Source: an uncultured Clostridium sp. (lineage in GTDB: Bacteria > Bacillota > Clostridia > Oscillospirales > Oscillospiraceae). Taken from it: a stretch of DNA of 33,153 bases. Under the pieces are notes generated by a model. It was not told the origin of the DNA. It saw only the letters and a list, made by a program, of their open reading frames with translations, and searched no databases. Location of the stretch: contig CAJFVL010000014.1 of assembly GCA_904420465.1 (NCBI GenBank), positions 1 to 33,153 of the forward strand, read 5' to 3'. Positions within the stretch are counted from its first letter, which is position 1. Each line of letters opens with the position of its first letter. The position numbers and the translations under genes are program-made. This document shows positions 27,146-33,153 of this stretch, piece by piece.

Positions 27146-27182
27146 CCGCGCCCCCTGTCCATCAGACAGGGGGCGCGGTTTT
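27146..27182 (+). terminator. Intrinsic terminator downstream of the PPIase
   Basis: CCGCGCCCCCTGTC-CATCA-GACAGGGGGCGCGG followed by TTTT. Confidence 0.85.
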
Positions 27183-27202
27183 GTGCATCCAGCGGTGCTG
27201 AT

Positions 27203-27862
27203 TCAGTTCTGCCGCTCCCGGCGGGCCAGAGCCACCAGGGCGCTGGCCCCGATGCGGTCGGCCCCGGCCTCCAGCATGGCCTGGGCCTGCTCAAAGGTAC
27301 GGATGCCGCCGGCCGCCTTGATCCGCAGGTCGGGGCTGATGTGCTCCTTGAACAGCTTGACGTCCTCCACCGTGGCTCCCCCGGTGGAAAAGCCGGTGGA
27401 CGTCTTGATAAAGTCCGCCCCGGACATGGAGACCACCCGGCAGACCGCCACCTTCTCCTCCCGGGTCAGCAGGCAGGCCTCCACAATGACTTTCAGGATG
27501 CGGCCCTTGCAGGAGGCCTTGACCGCCTTGATTTCCTCCAGCACGCCCTCCCAATCGCCGGCCTTGGCCAGCCCCAGGCTCATGACCATGTCGATCTCGT
27601 CGGCGCCGTTTCGCACGGCGTCCTCCGTCTCGAACACCTTCACCTCCGGGGTGGAGTAGCCGTTGGGAAAGCCGATGACCGTACAGATTTTCAGCTGGTT
27701 CCCCACATAGTCCGCGGCCCGCTTTACATACCGGGGCGGAATACATACCGAGGCGGTGGAAAAGGCCAGCCCCTCGTCGCAGACCGCCTTCACCTGCTCC
27801 CAGGCGGCGGTGGGGGTCAAAATGGTGTGGTCCACCCTGCTTAAAATTTCCTGATGATCCAT
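27203..27862 (-). CDS. deoC: Deoxyribose-phosphate aldolase
   Basis: DHTILTPTAAWEQVKAVCDEG, CTVIGFPNGYS, LKVIVEACLLTREEKVAVC, DFIKTSTGFSTGGATVEDV. Confidence 0.97.
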   Translation of the reverse strand: MDHQEILSRVDHTILTPTAAWEQVKAVCDEGLAFSTASVCIPPRYVKRAADYVGNQLKICTVIGFPNGYSTPEVKVFETEDAVRNGADEIDMVMSLGLAKAGDWEGVLEEIKAVKASCKGRILKVIVEACLLTREEKVAVCRVVSMSGADFIKTSTGFSTGGATVEDVKLFKEHISPDLRIKAAGGIRTFEQAQAMLEAGADRIGASALVALARRERQN

Positions 27863-27996
27863 GTGATTCTTCCTCTCAGCGCCGGGTCCGGCCCGGCTTT
27901 TGGCGTTTGAACGGTTTATTTTACCTCAGCCGCTGGCCTTTGTCCAGTCAAAACTTGGCGCACCGGGCCGCTCCCTCCGTCCGGGACCCAGAATCC

Positions 27997-29178
27997 TTAC
28001 AGCGCCGCCCGCAGGGCCTCCGTCCGGTCCGTCTGTTCCCAGGGCAGGTTCAGGTCGTCCCGGCCGAAGTGACCGTAGGCGGCCAGCTGGCGGTAGATGG
28101 GGCGGCGCAGGTCCAGGTCCCGGATGATGGCCCCGGGGCGCAGGTCAAAGACCCGCTCCACCGCCTGCTCCAGCCTGCTGTCCTCCACCGTCCCGGTGCC
28201 GAAGGTGTCCACCCGCACCGACACCGGCCGGGCCACCCCGATGGCATAGGCCAGCTGCACCTGGCAGCGGGCGGCCAGCCCGGCAGCCACCACGTTTTTG
28301 GCCACCCAGCGGGCGGCATAGGCCGCCGAGCGGTCCACCTTGGTGGGGTCCTTGCCGGAGAAGGCCCCGCCCCCGTGGGGGGCGCTGCCGCCGTAGGTGT
28401 CCACAATAATTTTCCGCCCGGTGAGACCCGAGTCTCCCTGGGGCCCGCCCACCACAAAGCGGCCGGTGGGGTTGACATAGATTTTCGTCTGGCCATCCAT
28501 CAGCCCGGCCGGGATGACGGGCTGAATGACCAGCCGGATCATATCCTCACGGATCTGCTCCAGGCTGGCCTCCGGGCCGTGCTGGGTGGAGACCACCACT
28601 GTGTCCACCCGCAGCGGGTTGTCCTGCTCGTCGTACTCCACGGTGACCTGAGTTTTTCCATCAGGCCGCAGGTAGTCCGCCAGCCCCTCCTTGCGCACCT
28701 GGGAGAGCCTCCGGGCCAGCCTGTGGGCCAGGGAGATGGGCAGGGGCATCAGCTCCTCTGTCTCCCGGCAGGCGTAGCCGAACATCATGCCCTGGTCTCC
28801 CGCTCCGTTATCCAGTCCGTCGTCCTGCTCCCCCTCCTTGGCCTCCAGGCACTTGTCCACACCCAGGGCGATGTCGGGGGACTGCTCGTCGATGGAGGTG
28901 ATGACGGCGCAGGTATCGCAGTCAAAGCCAAACTTGGCCCGGTCATAGCCGATCTCCCGCACCACCTGTCGGGCAATTTTGGGGATATCCACATAGCAGG
29001 AGGTGGTGATCTCCCCCATCACATGGACCAGTCCGGTGGTCACCGTGGTCTCACAGGCCACCCGCGCCTGGGGGTCCTTGGCCAGAATGGCGTCCAGCAC
29101 CGCGTCAGAGATCTGGTCGCAGATCTTGTCCGGGTGCCCCTCCGTCACCGATTCCGAGGTAAACAGTTTTTTTGCCAT
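27997..29178 (-). CDS. metK: S-adenosylmethionine synthetase
   Basis: [54 protein letters not shown]. Confidence 0.98.
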   Translation of the reverse strand: MAKKLFTSESVTEGHPDKICDQISDAVLDAILAKDPQARVACETTVTTGLVHVMGEITTSCYVDIPKIARQVVREIGYDRAKFGFDCDTCAVITSIDEQSPDIALGVDKCLEAKEGEQDDGLDNGAGDQGMMFGYACRETEELMPLPISLAHRLARRLSQVRKEGLADYLRPDGKTQVTVEYDEQDNPLRVDTVVVSTQHGPEASLEQIREDMIRLVIQPVIPAGLMDGQTKIYVNPTGRFVVGGPQGDSGLTGRKIIVDTYGGSAPHGGGAFSGKDPTKVDRSAAYAARWVAKNVVAAGLAARCQVQLAYAIGVARPVSVRVDTFGTGTVEDSRLEQAVERVFDLRPGAIIRDLDLRRPIYRQLAAYGHFGRDDLNLPWEQTDRTEALRAAL

Positions 29179-29211
29179 ATATATGCTCCTTTCTCTGTCA
29201 GGGAGGATGAA

Positions 29212-29242
29212 AAAAGCGTTCCGCCGGCCTGGCGGAGCGCTG
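29212..29242 (-). terminator. Expression-platform terminator of the metK SAM riboswitch
   Basis: Minus strand AGCGCTCCGCCAGGCCGGCGGAACGCTTTTTT. Confidence 0.85.
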
Positions 29243-29256
29243 CGCTGTTTGACACC

Positions 29257-29377
29257 CTCATCTTGCGATACACCACCGCCGGATTTGGCACCTTGCCTTC
29301 CCGCCGCCCAAAGCAGGCGGCGACCAGGCAGGTTGCCGTGGCGTCACAGGGCCGGTCCCTCAGCCACTCTTGATAAG
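29257..29377 (-). promoter_or_regulatory. SAM-I (S-box) riboswitch upstream of metK
   Basis: Minus strand CTTATCAAGAGTGGCTGAGGGACCGGCCCTGTGACGCCACGGCAACC...AAGGCAAGGTGCCAAATCC...AAGATGAG matches the S-box core. Confidence 0.95.
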
Positions 29378-29408
29378 GTTATTTACTTGTACGATCAGGT
29401 ATAATAGG

Positions 29409-29436
29409 ATTATAGCAGGAATTCTTCCCTTGTCAA
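29409..29436 (-). promoter_or_regulatory. Promoter of the SAM riboswitch/metK transcript
   Basis: Minus strand TTGACA-N16-TATAAT. Confidence 0.75.
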
Positions 29437-29659
29437 CTGTTTTGCCCTTTTCAAGGCCAGCAGGGATGAAACCGTCCCCGCCAGCCTCCCCAAACATCGG
29501 GCATCCTGCCCCCGTTTTGACGAGAGAGACTTCTTATCCATATCCGCTTATCCATATCCGCACCCACAGCACCGCCTTGAAAGCGCCGAAAGGATGTGGA
29601 TTTGTTCACAGCCCTGTGATATCATCTTTTTTGGAAACAAAAACCGGGAGGCGATATGT

Positions 29660-30175
29660 GTGATCCATCTCTACTGCGGCGACGGAAAGGGCAAGACCAC
29701 CGCCGCCATGGGGCTGGCCCTGCGGATGGCGGGTCGGGGCCGCGGCGTGGTGATCGCCCAGTTTTTAAAGGGGGCGGACAGCGGTGAGCGGCGGGCCCTG
29801 GCCCTTCTCCCTCAAGTCACCCTGCTGGAGGTGCCCCAGCAGATCAAGTTCACCTTTCAGATGTCCCCGGAGGAGCGGGAAGCGGAGTGCCGCCGCGCAC
29901 TGGCTCTGCTGGGGCAGGCCGAGGCCCTGGCCTTTGAAAGCGGCTGCGGCCTGCTTGTTCTGGATGAGGCCTGCGGAGCAGTGGAGACCGGCCTGCTTCC
30001 CCTGTCCGCCCTGCTGGCGGCGCTGGACCGGCTTCCTAAGAAGCTGGAGGTGGCGCTTACCGGCCAAAATCCGGCCCCTGAGCTGCTGGAGCGGGCGCAC
30101 TACGTCACTGAGATGAAAAAAATAAAGCACCCCTATGACGCAGGCCGGGCGGCCCGGGCCGGAGTGGAATACTGA
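29660..30175 (+). CDS. Corrinoid (cob(I)alamin) adenosyltransferase, CobO/CobA type
   Basis: IHLYCGDGKGKTTAAMGLALRMAGRGRGVVIAQFLKG, LLVLDEACGAVETGLL, VALTGQNPAPELLERAHYVTEMKKIKHPYDAG; GTG start preceded by GGGAGG. Confidence 0.9.
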   Translation: MIHLYCGDGKGKTTAAMGLALRMAGRGRGVVIAQFLKGADSGERRALALLPQVTLLEVPQQIKFTFQMSPEEREAECRRALALLGQAEALAFESGCGLLVLDEACGAVETGLLPLSALLAALDRLPKKLEVALTGQNPAPELLERAHYVTEMKKIKHPYDAGRAARAGVEY

Positions 30176-30397
30176 TTTGCGTCTCCCTTAACCGCATTTC
30201 CATTTTATTTTACTTGAATTTCACCGGCATTTTTTTCAGGCTTGACAGTTAAGGCGCGCCCTGCTTGCTCTCCCCAGCCGCAAAAGCCCATTGCGCCGCT
30301 GTTTGCCTGATTTCGCAGGATTCTTAACAAAAAGCTAGATTTTTTTCATTTTACTTCTTTTTTCTTTGGATTTTTGTCAGAAAACGCGAAAAAAATC

Positions 30398-30425
30398 TTG
30401 CAATATCTCCTGCAAATGGTATAAT
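30398..30425 (+). promoter_or_regulatory. Candidate promoter of ppdK
   Basis: TTGCAA-N16-TATAAT about 115 bp upstream of the ATG. Confidence 0.55.
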
Positions 30426-30539
30426 AAAGCGCGCGGCCCTCCTGCCTGCTTTCAGGGGGGTCCTGCACATGTGATTTGCGAAGCGGTTTTGTGCGGGCCG
30501 TGCCGGTCCGCCGCCGTGAAAGAAGAAAGGATGGACGTA

Positions 30540-33153
<2,614 letters not shown>

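Noticed and set aside
25459-27294. 611-aa minus-strand ORF opposite the PPIase, and similar long antisense ORFs opposite the S11 peptidase (7116-8549) and metK (27907-29373)
   Set aside because: Shadow ORFs of confidently identified genes.

Overview
The 33.2-kb window is high-GC and looks like chromosome from an Oscillospiraceae/Clostridia-type anaerobe (inference from gene content). Most of it is housekeeping: an [FeFe]-hydrogenase with a GltD/NuoF-like partner, rubrerythrin, two divergent cell-wall carboxypeptidase/dipeptidase genes, TraX-family protein, cysE-cysS under a Cys T-box, SGNH hydrolase, ThrE-like exporter, DegV, a two-component system, GNAT and EamA-like genes, sfsA, a DUF2089 operon, PBP1A, DUF1292, a probable 6S RNA, a parvulin-type PPIase, deoC, metK under a SAM-I riboswitch, a corrinoid adenosyltransferase and a truncated ppdK. 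The best candidate for something undescribed is a ~194-bp multi-hairpin repeat present twice (3977-4170 and 21562-21754). Each copy lies downstream of a minus-strand gene and is flanked on both sides by a locus-specific copy of a terminator-like hairpin core. The two copies show compensatory changes in two stems. Second is a ~300-nt structured, promoter-driven leader upstream of the TraX-family gene. Third are a DUF2089 promoter with a perfect palindrome between -35 and -10, and a promoter-terminator module upstream of a GNAT gene. All calls are by reading; no searches or folding programs were run.
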